Shown here piece by piece: positions 1 through 9,400 of a DNA stretch of 64,000 bases (position 1 is the stretch's first letter; each line of letters begins with the position of its first letter). Under the pieces are notes generated by a model. That model did no database searches and had not been told where the DNA came from. It saw nothing but the letters and a program-made list of their open reading frames with translations. Position numbers and translations under genes: made by a program. The DNA is from Ornithodoros turicata (Eukaryota; Arthropoda; Arachnida; Ixodida; Argasidae), in the NCBI RefSeq assembly GCF_037126465.1, contig NC_088201.1, forward strand, positions 127,410,665 through 127,474,664, read 5' to 3'.

Positions 1-330
1 CCCGACCGTCTTCCGTTCTTTCTGCCGTCTCTTTTTATCGTTTCAGGTTTATTGGACGACCAGGGAGAACTCTCCTGTAAGACAGCCAAAGCCCCTGCAA
101 GTGTTCAATGGACGACCAGCAGCAATGCTCCTGGAACGTCACCAATGCCTCCTCATGTGTGCTGTTCCCCTCTCGCCTTCCCCTTGTATATAAGTCCTTG
201 TCACCTATTTTCAAGTTTAGTCCTGTTGAAGGTAGTGGTGACTGCCGAAACGTCGACCCCTTACTGTAACTGTAAATCTATTTCTAGTACCTTTATTTAT
301 TAATGTAATAAAGGTAGCAATTGTGTTTAA
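1..330 (+). mobile_element. Penelope-like or other retroelement 3' end (remnant)
   Basis: No coding domain is visible. The stretch ends in a short AT-rich tail with AATAAA-like signals near 305-312 and contains a hammerhead-like motif (listed separately). Penelope-like elements are known to carry such motifs, and this is the only reason for the assignment. The left end lies outside the window. It could be another retroelement 3' UTR. Confidence 0.3.
219..257 (+). ncRNA. hammerhead-ribozyme-like motif, degenerate core
   Basis: A CTGTTGA block (223-229) is followed by a perfect 6-bp stem, GGTAGT (231-236) with ACTGCC (241-246), closed by a GGTG loop, and then GAAAC (247-251). The canonical hammerhead core is CUGANGA, stem II, GAAA. 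Here the invariant A after CUG is a T, so the ribozyme is probably inactive. The layout matches minimal hammerheads of Penelope-like elements. Confidence 0.35.
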
Positions 331-364
331 TCCTTATACGGCATGCCAAGTCTCTTCATTACTT

Positions 365-406
365 GTAGTCTATATAAATATATATCTATATATTTATATA
401 GACTAC
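365..406. repeat. 42-nt perfect hairpin
   Basis: Bases 365-384 (GTAGTCTATATAAATATATA) are the exact reverse complement of 387-406, with a 2-nt TC loop. It lies just after the retroelement tail. It may be a tiny foldback element or a double-strand-break repair product; no target duplication is evident. Confidence 0.8.
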
Positions 407-1159
407 AAACTACCCCCTATCTTAACTACCTAGATTAGACCCTGTTGCCTTTTTTAGTTTTAGCTCGATCAAAAACCCCACTGACCCACAAGGACGATGA
501 CCTCACTCCTCGACCTCACCCAACAGCATTCTGGAATTCTCCCCATTGACAACCGCCAGGTGGCGGAAATTTCCCCCAATCGATCATGACGTCATCGTCA
601 AGCCCCTTATCAGCCTCCTGGCCACATTTAGCTATTTCGGCATGAAGAAGGCGGAGCTTCCGCCGTAACGTAGACATCGCCCGTAACTTCTATCACTTTT
701 AAGTTTTAATAAACCCTTTTTGTTACTTCCCCTACTTTCGTCCTCTGTCTCCCATTTATTTCAACGTCCACTATAATTACGTAGCCGTCCGACCCAACTT
801 CAACGTTTCAAGGTATATGTGCATGCATGTGTGTGTGTGTGTTTCAGAAGATGAGAAAAGAGTCAGATAGCTACGAAATAATATAAAGGGCGAATGTGCG
901 AGTCTGAGATGGAGATGAAGGGGGAAGTAATTATATTGTTAAGGTTAATGAAGTATTGTTGTAGCATTGTAGCAAACAGATCGACGTTCCGGCGAAGGCT
1001 CCGCGTTCTTCACGACTGGACAGGGTCGTCAGTTCCAGCGTGTTTTAAAACTCTCTCGTGAGTGACGTCAGTGGGGATTCAACGCGCGAAGCGGCGTTTG
1101 TTGTCGTGTCCGGTCCGGGAATTTTTCTGGTGATGTGTCATCGAGGACATTGCATCCTC
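407..1159. other. no gene seen; possible solo-LTR-like stretch
   Basis: No supported ORF. Around 444-790 the composition resembles a worn LTR: a TG-started block, a polyadenylation-like AATAAA near 708, then pyrimidine-rich sequence. I cannot find a partner LTR or a target duplication. A short (GT)n tract lies near 827-842. Confidence 0.25.
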
Positions 1160-1580
1160 CATGGAATTGTCTTGGCACTCGTGTGCCCTTGTTCTGTGCT
1201 TTCTTTACAAAGGGATAATGCAGTTGTGTGTGTTTGTTTGTGTGTATGTTGCATTATGCAATCATTATCTGATTGCAGAAATGGGTGGGTGGGTGGGTTT
1301 TTGCAGTTATACCTATCGAATAAAAGTGTGTGTAATTTTTCATTGCTGTTTCCTTCTTTCACTGCTTTAATGTGGAAGAAATCCGCCTGGTAAAGCTGAA
1401 TAGCGTTCAATCAGGAGAGGTGGGTTTGTTTTTAGATTTCGTTGGATGCTAGATAAGTTTGGGAAGTAAGCAGTGCTTAATTTTGCAGTTGTGGGTATTT
1501 GAGTAGAAATGCTGGTATCTGAGCCAGGAGTAGAAATTTCTATGAAGCACGTCTCCACGTAATTCCTGAGCTGTTGTATG
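1160..1580 (+). repeat. dispersed repeat, copy A (unoccupied)
   Basis: This stretch is alignable by eye with 11910-12174 joined to 13678-13830. Shared landmarks are a CTGTGCTTTCTTTAC block, an ATGGGTG block, TTCCTTCTTTCACTGC, GGTAAAGCTGAATAG, and GTAGAAATT...CTATGAAGCACG. Copy A reads straight through GAGAGGTGGGTTTG (about 1416-1429), exactly where copy B carries a 1.5-kb transposon, so it serves as a natural empty site. No coding potential is seen. Confidence 0.7.
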
Positions 1581-1725
1581 TTCTTTTTGTCTGATTTGTC
1601 GCGTCAACTGACAATATGCATTACATCTGCTCCGCTTTTCTATTGTTTCGGTGTCGCTAATCGTAGGTGTCCATTGCCTTGTTGGTTTCTTGGTAGAAAT
1701 TCAGAGTGTGGTATGTGTAGAAGTT

Positions 1726-2082
1726 AGTAGTATACATAGGGGGCTAGTACATTCCATAGGTGCCTTGTTCGAACGCCCACAGCGTCTGGGCCGACTTCAC
1801 TCGCGAATTTTTTCGCGCGCGCGGCGGGCGGCGCGTGTGCAGAGGGCTGCCCATGTGCTTATAACATGCATATATATGCAAAGAGGAGTCATACACAAAA
1901 AGTACAAGTTGAAATATATTTATTAAAGCCACTTATATTGCCAATTGTAACATCAATAGTGCTGGGAATTGTGCCAATCGAATTGTGCGAATTGTGATGC
2001 CAATCAGATGAAGGAGAAAAACCCAGCCGAAAAACCTTCACGACCTGAAACGGAAGAAACAAAACGCAAGACAGTACATGTA
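1726..2082 (+). repeat. Polinton left terminal inverted repeat
   Basis: It pairs with 11133-11451 over its whole length with small indels. It contains a CG-rich block (about 1800-1850), a TTTATTAAAG block and a CGACCTGAAACGGAAG block that also appear, inverted, at the right end. The same organisation recurs at the ends of the element starting at 46626, so the two elements are related. Confidence 0.9.
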
Positions 2083-2101
2083 TAGAATATACATATTTAT
2101 T

Positions 2102-2825
2102 TTACACTAACAAATACAACAAAGTCAGACAGCAGGATCTGAAAGAAAAACATAAAATTAACATTTATCACATTGCTTACCAATTCTTCACTTACGCAGC
2201 CCCACACCAACGATCTGAAAGATGACTTATTATATGAAACCACAATCTCATTCAATAATATATACAATATGTTGGTCATGTCACTTGCATTATAGCAACA
2301 CTTACAATGCGACGGCATGGGACCCCAAAAATCTGTAAGAGAGTCTCCATTTAATATCATATTTTACTTTCAATAATACATACAATGCGGCGGCGACGTC
2401 GGATAATCTGAAAGAAAATCTCATTTACTATCATAAACTATATCGAATCCTATAACTTTTACTGACGTTCCGGGGCCGGCGGTGGTACCCGCGTATTAGC
2501 TGAAAAAGATACCAGCAATTAATAATAACTAAACATAATCATATGTTAGTACATACAGGTCCAATCACTTGTTCCCACAAAGTCATATGAAATGAAACTC
2601 ATATATTAACGTCAAATTAAACAAATTTCGATAATACATACAATTTGGTGGAGGCGACTCCGGAGCTGAAACAAGAAATAAAATTTAAACACTTATTCAT
2701 ATTCATTATAATTCCTTACCATCTTCGAAAAAGAATGCAGGGCCGCTGAATACTGAGAAAGACAACATTTATGAAAAAAAAAGAACTACAATACGAAGCA
2801 AAAACTTACAGCTATGGTTAGACAT
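2102..2825 (-). CDS. micro-exon gene inside the Polinton (8 tiny exons, ~70 aa)
   Basis: Read on the minus strand, eight exons (2825-2810, 2752-2720, 2665-2642, 2499-2467, 2407-2384, 2332-2306, 2214-2196, 2138-2102) are bounded by GT donors, mostly GTAAGT or GTATGT, and by T-rich stretches ending CAG. Lengths are 16, 33, 24, 33, 24, 27, 19 and 37 nt, 213 nt in total, an exact multiple of three running from ATG to TAA. Splice phases are compatible at all seven junctions and no internal stop appears. The product would be a small proline-rich protein: an N-terminal SGPAFFFED stretch, several Pro-Pro/Pro-Pro-Pro clusters, then WCGAASCC and a hydrophobic LTLLYLLV end. A tail-anchored or palmitoylated membrane peptide is plausible. 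No family is recognised. The CDS could be chance, but seven in-phase introns argue against that. Confidence 0.6.
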
Positions 2826-2990
2826 TTTTTAAGTGAGATGGTAGAAAGAAACTTTCACTTTTAAACGTGCCACCTCCTTATTATCATACAACCTCCTCTC
2901 CACTGCTTTTCATTTATTACCTTTTGGACAAGCCCGCCTCCTCATTTTCCTATTCGTTCCCCAAACCAGCAGGTTCCTCCCAAAATAATT

Positions 2991-3144
2991 ATGTGGAAGC
3001 TCTTTCGTCGCTGTTTTGGAAAAAAAAAAACAGGAGGAGGAGGAGGTTGAGTCATCTGAAGAGAGGAAATGGCGGCTGAAACAAGAAATTCATGAAACAA
3101 AAGCTGAGGCTATCAGACGTGTTTTGACACACGAGAGTCTGTGA
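2991..3144 (+). pseudogene. small basic/acidic Polinton ORF with a one-base homopolymer frameshift
   Basis: An ATG at 2991 opens a basic, aromatic N-terminus (MWKLFRRCFGKKK) that runs into 11 consecutive A's (3020-3030). With the run as given, a stop follows soon. With one A fewer, the frame continues through a run of glutamates and a charged helix (SSEERKWRLKQEIHETKAEA) to a TGA at 3142-3144, about 50 aa. The break may be a homopolymer sequencing error, true decay or slippage. The product is unknown; the N-terminus looks membrane-associating. It lies between the micro-exon gene (opposite strand) and the ATPase. Confidence 0.45.
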
Positions 3145-3249
3145 AAAGTCAATTTGATCATCTCGATGGTTAGGGAAGCACTGGACGGTAATAAATGTAG
3201 TTTTCACCACATCTTATTATCAGTTTCAATTCTACCTCTGCTACACAAC

Positions 3250-3675
3250 GTCCGACATAAGAACGTTTTCTTTCATCCACCCTGCGCGAATTTTTATATG
3301 TGGGTCTTCCATGTCAGGAAAAACTCACCTAGTTCATAACATCCTGAGAAATCCATCAGTATTCAGTGTAGTCCCAGAACAAATATTTTATGTCAGAAAA
3401 TATGGCAGAATGAATTCACTAAAACTACATTTTGTAAAGAATTACCGAAGACATGGGGTGAGAACATACCAACACTAATTATAGTTGACGATCTCATGAC
3501 TGAGAAGAATGTTATGCAAGACATGGTTCATCTTTATACGCGAGCATCACATCACAATAATGCATCAATTATTTTTCTCTGTCAGTACTTATTTCATAAT
3601 GATCTAAGCAACCACGCTCTATCCCAAAACATCACATATATAATATTATTCAATAGTTTAAGGTCTCGTGCATAA
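3250..3675 (+). pseudogene. Polinton FtsK/A32-type packaging ATPase (partial)
   Basis: A Walker A motif, GSSMSGKT, is encoded at 3302-3325. Walker B with the following acidic residues, LIIVDDLMTE, lies near 3475-3505. Downstream come the family-typical YTRASHHNNASIIFLCQ and LFNSLRSRA. Such ATPases pump DNA into Polinton, adintovirus or virophage capsids. There is one frameshift near 3390 and no clear start codon. The reading frame ends at 3673-3675, where gypsy-derived sequence begins, so the C-terminal part is missing. Confidence 0.8.
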
Positions 3676-4051
3676 CTCGAACTTCTAGGGCGAGAAATCT
3701 ACGGGAAATCACGGTTATCATACTGCCACGAATCATCATCGCGAAACTTCCAGGGCAGGCACGAAACGGTACATCTCATCCCGGCGCATGCTGAAGAAGA
3801 AGCAAGAAGCTTCGAGACACATCGCCTGCTGTCTGGCAAACGCACGTACTCTTTCTAGACTTTTCGGCGCGACGCTTAAATGCTTGTGCGCTCCAAGCTG
3901 GAGCATTCATTCTTTGGACTCAGTTGTGTTCAGAGAGCTATCACTCTTGTGTTTTGCTACCAAGTAGTCTAATAAACCGTTTGCTGTTTATTCGACGACT
4001 CGCCGACCCATTTCGCTTCGTGACATTTCTGGTGGAGGTGCGGGGCATTCC

Positions 4052-4822
4052 TTGTCCAACGGCCTGGAAGACCAACTGCGACAAAGCAGAAGACAGCTTG
4101 GTCTGCCTGCAGAATTCGGTCCATTAGAACCTCCTAAACGCAAGAAGAAGATGACTGCGGAGACCAGTACCCAAGTGGCGCAACTTGTTGCCACGCCCAT
4201 AGCCCCTGCACGGTCGCCGAAGACATTCAGCGGGGATTATTACGACGACGTGGATGATTGGGTCGACCACTATGAGCGGATCGCCAAGTTCAACAACTGG
4301 AGTGACGACCAGAAGCTCGTCAACGTCTATTTCTCCCTGGAAGGCACCGCGAAGACATGGTTCGAGAACCGGGAGACTTCGCTCACGTCCTGGGACGTCT
4401 TCAAAAGCAAACTCCGCGAGGCGTTCGCTTTTCAACAACGAGCTCAACGCGCTGAACATCTGCTCCAGAGACGGATCCAGCTGCCAAACGAAAGCGTTAC
4501 AGGCTTCGTCGAAGATGTGTTGCGGCTCTTCCGGCGAGCTGACCCCAAAGCACCCGAGGAGAAGAAGGTTCAGCGACTCATGAGGGGCGTAAAAGAATAA
4601 ATTTTTCGCGCCCTGTCCCGGGATCCACTCGCCACGACCGACGCTTTTCTGGACGAAGCCGTCCGCATTGAGAGGTCCCTGCCCTCTCGCGCTACCGTCA
4701 ACGAACGACACCAGGGCTACGAGGCCTTCTCCACGACGGCTGGCCTCGACGTCGGATCGCTCAGACAGCTGATTCGAGAGGTGGTACACGAAGAAGTACG
4801 AGCTTGTCGGAGAAAGAGGTAG
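4052..4822 (+). pseudogene. Ty3/gypsy gag, capsid part
   Basis: This encodes a retrotransposon gag capsid-like segment: a KTFSGDYYDDVDDWVDHYER start, the W/Y-containing NVYFSLEGTAKTWFEN core, and FQQRAQRAEHLLQRRIQ. Family Gag proteins form the virus-like particle. An in-frame TAA at 4598-4600 interrupts it. Beyond the stop the same frame continues (LSRDPLATTDAFLDEAVRIE...LRQLIREVVHEEV) to about 4822. The first ATG may not be the true start. Confidence 0.75.
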
Positions 4823-4880
4823 ACTAGACACAGGTTGCCGTGAGAGCCAGGCCAGTCGAACTAGAGCCCGAGCTGGCCGA

Positions 4881-7017
4881 GGCAAAGGTTTTTATTACCC
4901 GCGCGCCTAGGTTATTGGTGCGCGGGAATGGTAATGGCGATGCCGCTACAGGGCTCCCCCCCTAGTGAGGCGTCGGAAGATGTCGAGCGATAGATAGCTG
5001 TGGGGCCCAGGTGACGTGTCGGCGGCGGGGGGGAGGCGATGAAGTCGAGGTTGGAGAGTGAAGTGCGGACGAAGTGGCAGGAAGAATTGGCGTCGGCCCT
5101 GTGTCGGAGTTAACGGCGCTGGGGGACGTCGCAGGAACGTCGAGGAAGGCGGGCTTCAATCGCTGCAGGGCGACAGTCTCCTCTCGGTTCTTTACCAGGA
5201 TGGTGTAATGCGTAGGAGATCTTCGCACGACAGCGACGGGCCGGAGTATGGGTGCTGAAGGGGCCTCTTGACTGCGTCGCACCTGAGGAAGACGTGTGAG
5301 CACGTTTCGAGTTCGGGGTGCTGGTACGTCGCAGCAGAGCGTGGCACACGCGGGGGGATCGGGTGGAGGGCGGCCATTGTTTGGCGAAGGCGGGACACGT
5401 AGTCGGCTGGTGATGGAGACGGGAAGTCGGGAGGTGGGTCGATGATATCGCCAGGCAAGCGAAGAGACGTCCCGAAAACTAATTCCGCCGATGTGCAGCC
5501 TAAGTCTGGCTTATAAGCCGACCGAACTCCCAGCCGAGCTAGGGGCAGGACTTCTGTCCAAGGAAGGTCAGATGAGGTCCGGAGCGCGGCTTTCAGCTGC
5601 CGGTGAAAGCGCTCAACGAGGCCGTTGGAAGCCGGGTGGTAGGCGGTTGTTCGAATACGTTTGGTGCCAAGGGCTTGCGTGAGGTTGGAAAACAGGTTGG
5701 ACTCGAACTGCGCGCCCCGGTCTGTGGTGATGATTGACGGAACAGCGAACCGCGATACCCAGGTGGAGATGAAGGCTGAGGCGACGGTGGCGGCGGTAGC
5801 GTCGTGAATGGGAATGGCTTCGGGCCACCGGGTGAAGCGATCGACGATGGTCAGAATATACCGGTGGCCAGCACATACCGGAAGCGGTCCAACCAGATCA
5901 ATGTGGAGATGCGCGAAACGGTCGTCGGGGGGCAAGAACCTTTCTGGTGCTCTGCGGACGTGCCGTTGCACTTTGCTGCGCTGACAGGGAAGGCAAACGC
6001 GCACCCAGTTCTTGACGTCCTTGTTCATGTGCGGCCAGACATACCGTTGGGAAATCAAGCGCAGAGAAGCGCGGGCGCCGGGGTGAGAGAGCGCATGGTA
6101 CGTCTCGAAGATGCGACGTCGCAGGGAAGAGGGGACGAAAGGTCGGGGCCGTCCCTGAGAAGTGTCGCAGGCAACCAGAGTGGAGGAACCGGGTAAGGCG
6201 ACATCTTCGATGGTCAAAGAAGCCGCGCCAGAACGGTACTGAGCCAGCTCGGCGTCGGAAGACTGTGCTTGGGCCAGGGCGTCGAGAGAGAGTGCAGGCA
6301 GCGATCCGAGAGCGTTCACGCGACTGAGAGCATCCGCCGCTGCATTGTCAGCACCGCTGATGTGTTGAATGTTGTTGGTGAATTCCGCGACGAACGCAAG
6401 GTGACGGGTTTCGCGAGGACTGTATTTGGTACCTGATGCAGAGAAGGCATATACAAGGGGCTTGTGGTCAGTAAGCACTGTAAATGCACGGCCTTCCAAG
6501 AAAGGTCGGAAGTGCTTTATCGTGAGGTAGATGGCTAAAAGTTCTCGTCCAAAGGTGCTGTACCTCGTCTCTGGCGGTTTGAGCTTGCGAGAGAAGAACG
6601 CCAAGGGGCGCCACGCTCCTCTGATACGCTGTTGAAGCACGGCGCCGACGGCTGTGCTGGAGGCGTCAACCATAATGGACGTTTTGGCGTCATGGCAGGG
6701 GTGGAAAAGGAGCGATGCGCTCGCAAGTTCTTCCTTAATGGCCTTGAACGCGGCAGTGGCTTCTTCGGTCCATGATAGAGGCGGTGGGGACATAGTACGT
6801 TTAGAAGTAAGCATGGCTTCGAGTGGAATAAGCTTGGCCGCGCACGACGGAATGAAGCGCCGGAAAAAGTTGATTAACCCAAGGAACTGGCGCAGCTTGG
6901 TCAAGGAAGTGGGAAGCGGGAAGTCCTGGATGGCCGCAACTCTGGAAGGCAAAGGTTTTTATTACCCGCGCGCCTAGGTTATTGGTGCGCGGGAATGGTA
7001 ATGGCGATGCCGCTACA
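4881..7017 (-). mobile_element. nested Ty3/gypsy element B with 70-bp LTRs, internally deleted
   Basis: Identical 70-bp direct repeats (4881-4950 and 6948-7017) flank an inverted pol segment. Read on the minus strand, each repeat begins TGTAGCGGCATCGCC and carries AATAAA near its end. A purine-rich tract (GGGGGGGAGCC) lies just before the 3' copy, as expected for an LTR and polypurine tract. The 5' copy is followed immediately by mid-reverse-transcriptase sequence, so primer site, gag, protease and the RT fingers/palm are missing. Identical repeats imply a young insertion. A clear target duplication was not found. Confidence 0.7.
5192..6947 (-). pseudogene. Ty3/gypsy pol: RT thumb, RNase H and integrase
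   Basis: Domains in order: RT connection ([16 protein letters not shown]), RNase H ([44 protein letters not shown]), integrase zinc region ([15 protein letters not shown]...CLPCQRSK) and integrase core ([35 protein letters not shown]) with D, D and E visible. The frame breaks near 5300; the C-terminal tail continues in another minus frame to about 4962. The polymerase active site is absent because of the 5' deletion, so the copy cannot move on its own. Confidence 0.9.
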
Positions 7018-7440
7018 AGCTCTCCTCTGTCCTGAGAAGGCTCAAGACCCTTTGTCTTCGATCGGTGCGATCATCAAGGACGAGGTTCAGCAGGCAATCC
7101 AGACATCGTCAACCGCCAACCCCGACGCCGAAGTATCGAGACAAACCTACGCCGCCGCTGTGAGACAGGTGCCACCTACTCGTCCGTCGTACTACGGAAA
7201 CCGTTCGACGCCTCCTCGGCCTGTCCAACCTACTCCGAGCGTCCCGCCACACTCTCAGTCGTTTCGCAAAACGGACGTTTGGCGGACTGCCGACCGCTCT
7301 GCTACCACTGCGGAGAGGCCAACCACGTCTATCGCCGATGTCCCTACCGACGACTTGGCGTTCCCGGTTTTTCACCCGACGCCCCCCGCCCCCAGCGCGG
7401 TAGTCGCCCCGCCACAATTGAAGACTATCTACGGCAGCAT
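7018..7440 (+). pseudogene. Ty3/gypsy gag, nucleocapsid part with zinc knuckle
   Basis: Downstream of the nested element, the frame LSSIGAIIKDEVQQAIQ is followed by a shifted frame encoding the CCHC knuckle CYHCGEANHVYRRC (near 7298-7340) and a terminal ATIEDYLRQH with TGA. This fits the end of the same gag interrupted at 4880. A frameshift separates the linker from the knuckle. The Polinton PX-like reading frame starts within the last bases. Confidence 0.65.
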
Positions 7441-7729
7441 TGAAGCTCTTTATGAAGTTTGCAAGAACATATTGAATGGTAATGTTAAACTGTCACCAAA
7501 ACTATACAAAGATTTAAAAAAATATAAAGCCAGAATTCGTTACATTGCATATAAAACATTGTACAAATCGCCAAAGAAACCACAAAAGTTTCTATATCAC
7601 CAACGAGGAGGTTTGGTTCCCTTACTGCCACTGTTACTCACAAGTTTGACCAGTATATTAGGTGGTGTAGCAGGGCGGTCTATAGCTAAAGTAGCCGGCG
7701 TTTCAAAATTACAACAAGAATCGAGGTAA
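7441..7729 (+). CDS. Polinton PX-like minor virion/core protein (C-terminal part)
   Basis: The open segment runs from the gypsy junction to TAA at 7727-7729. It is rich in lysine and leucine, with YKDLKKYKARIRYIAYKTL, then a glycine-led hydrophobic stretch (RGGLVPLLPLLLTSLTSILG) and GVAGRSI. This basic region plus an RGG-hydrophobic tail is the hallmark of the small PX or adenovirus core-like proteins of Polintons and adintoviruses, thought to bind packaged DNA or act in entry. The N-terminus is lost or fused to gag residues, so the start is not defined. Confidence 0.6.
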
Positions 7730-7895
7730 TAAACCCAGGGAACACTATTTTAGAATCTAATGGAACCGAATATGTTAAGGTAAAACGTACGCTAACAGCT
7801 ATGTACTACACCATAAAAAATCAATTGAAACCACAATAGAATCAGATCTGCCAATAAAATTAACAAATTAAAAAAACCCTTACAAATGGAGGAAA

Positions 7896-8150
7896 GTGTT
7901 AGTAGAAAATTCGATTACAATTCTCTACCAGATGATAAATATTAAAAAAGTAAGACGGATAGTGTCAGCGCTACCAAGGAGTTTGTCATGGAATGAAAAT
8001 GGAGAAATCATTCATAACAACAAAACCATTCATGGCTTTAGTATAATGGAATTGGTCGAATACCCCTCCAGTCATAAACGAGTGAGGCCCGCTTGGTTTC
8101 TAAAGGTGTCAAAGCTTCTACCGTCACACAAAATCAAACAGAAAAGAAAA
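7896..8150 (+). pseudogene. Polinton conserved C-terminal module (unnamed)
   Basis: The segment PRSLSWNENGEIIHNNKTIH followed by FSIMELVEYP resembles a conserved module seen near PX in many Polintons, with the pattern WN-x-GEI-x-GK-x-I-x-G-x-NI-x-LV. Its function is unknown. Upstream 7730-7895 is AT-rich with several stops. The ORF overlaps the integrase reading frame that begins further on. Assignment rests on pattern memory only. Confidence 0.4.
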
Positions 8151-8224
8151 TGTTGTGGGAAACACACAAGTCACCGCAAAGAACAAAGTTGCTTTCGTCT
8201 TCGGATGAAGAATATTTCTCAGAA

Positions 8225-8848
8225 GAAGAAAGAGCTACAGGTCCCCTAACGGTGGGTTTGGAGGGGTTAAATGTTATCAAAAGGCACGGCAAATCACAAG
8301 GAAAGAAGCACAACAAGAATTACAATGTGATGACGTCTATATTATCCACAAAGACGGAAGACGTAGATTTAAGAGAAGGAAAGTCATCTCACTCCATCTG
8401 GAATGACCCCTACCAAGCAGACCTCATCTCATTCACTCAATACAAGAAATATAATAAAGGATTCTCCTGCATACTGGTTGTGATAGACTGTTTATTGAGA
8501 CTACTAATGGCCACGCCTCTCAAGACCAAACAAAGTGAAGACGTCAAGAAAGGATTTATGAAGAAATTTCGAAACAGACCAACACCACACCTACTTCACG
8601 TCGATCGCGGAAAATAGTTTTACAACAAACATGTGCAGGCTTGGTGTACGCATCACGGTATACATGTTTATAGCACGTTTTCTTTTATGAAAGTAAGCTT
8701 GGCCAAACGCACAATTAAAACAATTAAAGGCCGCCTATTCCACTATTCCCATAGTAAAGGCAATCACAAATACCTTACAAATCTACCAAAGATTATAGAG
8801 GATTATAAGACTCTAAGTTCTGTTGCCCTGGTCGCAGTGCTTGATTGA
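8225..8848 (+). pseudogene. Polinton integrase (retrovirus-type)
   Basis: The core begins with NDPYQADLISFTQYKKYNKG, then FSCILVVIDCLLRLLMATPL, SEDVKKGF and LLHVDRGK. A stop (TAG near 8617) follows, and the same frame resumes with the RTIKTIKGRLFHY and YLTNLPKIIEDY segments typical of the C-terminal core. These enzymes join Polinton ends to target DNA and give 6-bp duplications, as seen at this element. The position expected for the catalytic glutamate (VERFNRT in relatives) reads AKRTIK, so the third acidic residue is probably lost. Decayed copy. Confidence 0.8.
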
Positions 8849-8966
8849 TTTGCCAAAATTTGTTTGGGTGCTGCTCACGTCCTTCGACTCGTTGCCAATA
8901 TCTTTGAAGAGTAAGTCTGCTTCTTGCTTATTATTCTTATTTTAATTGATGGAATGTCTATTCTAG

Positions 8967-9376
8967 TGCCTCGCTGTGGAATCTGTGGGTATGATTGCAT
9001 TGAGGAGGTAATTCATCGTGTGGAGGAGGAAGCTAACAATCCAAATGTAGATCCTGTTTTGTTTGACGAAGAGTGGGGTTTACAATTTGATCAGGTTTTA
9101 ATGGATGGAGTTTTTGGTGATAATACGCCAGCAGATGCTGTGCAAAATCTAGATAATTTGCCCCCAGAGCCTGTTGTGAACAATCTCGCAGAACATGTTT
9201 CGGTGGTTCATCCTGATGTTAGTGTACCGTATTTTCCGTTCTTTGAGTCCGGTGCGGTCTTTGAAGGGTTTCTTGGACGTTACGTCCTGTTGGTGTTACT
9301 GTATGATGATTTTGTCGAGGATCCGTTCGAATACCTGATACATTACCGGCACGATATAGTTTCCATACTACAATAA
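8967..9376 (+). CDS. unidentified acidic Polinton ORF, possibly spliced
   Basis: An open stretch encodes a cysteine-rich start (PRCGICGYDCIEEV), a long acidic middle with many Asp/Glu and Pro, and a hydrophobic/aromatic end (GRYVLLVLLYDDFVEDPFEY). A good donor (GTAAGT at 8911) and acceptor (TTCTAG at 8961-8966) suggest a 56-bp intron just upstream, so the listed ATG-less start is exon-like. It lies between integrase and polymerase in the Polinton. I do not recognise the family. Confidence 0.4.
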
Positions 9377-9400
9377 CATGCTATACCATTCAAATTTTAT

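Larger units (their letters stand above)
3676..7440 (+). mobile_element. Ty3/gypsy fragment A (LTR-like 5' part plus gag) inside the Polinton
   Basis: An LTR-like stretch (about 3676-4026) has AATAAACC near 3971 and ends in TCGTGACA. It is followed by TGGTGGAGGTGCGGGG as a possible primer-binding site and then gag. The pol genes and 3' LTR of this element are absent. The sequence passes directly into the Polinton PX-like gene near 7440, so a deletion removed the gypsy 3' half together with Polinton genes. A second gypsy element sits inside gag at 4881-7017. Confidence 0.6.

Noticed and set aside
2097..2360. 87-codon minus-strand ORF overlapping the micro-exon gene
   Set aside because: It reads through introns (T-rich acceptors and GTAAGT donors become residues) and has no pattern; the spliced model uses all splice signals and keeps phase.
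2571..2581. Possible ninth micro-exon (TGATTGGACCT before GTATGT, minus strand)
   Set aside because: At 11 nt with a weak acceptor (ACAAG) it would break the phase that exons 3 and 4 otherwise keep.
4124..4885. 253-codon minus-strand ORF
   Set aside because: It is the exact antisense of the gypsy gag frame, which has recognisable capsid features; no pattern supports the antisense protein.
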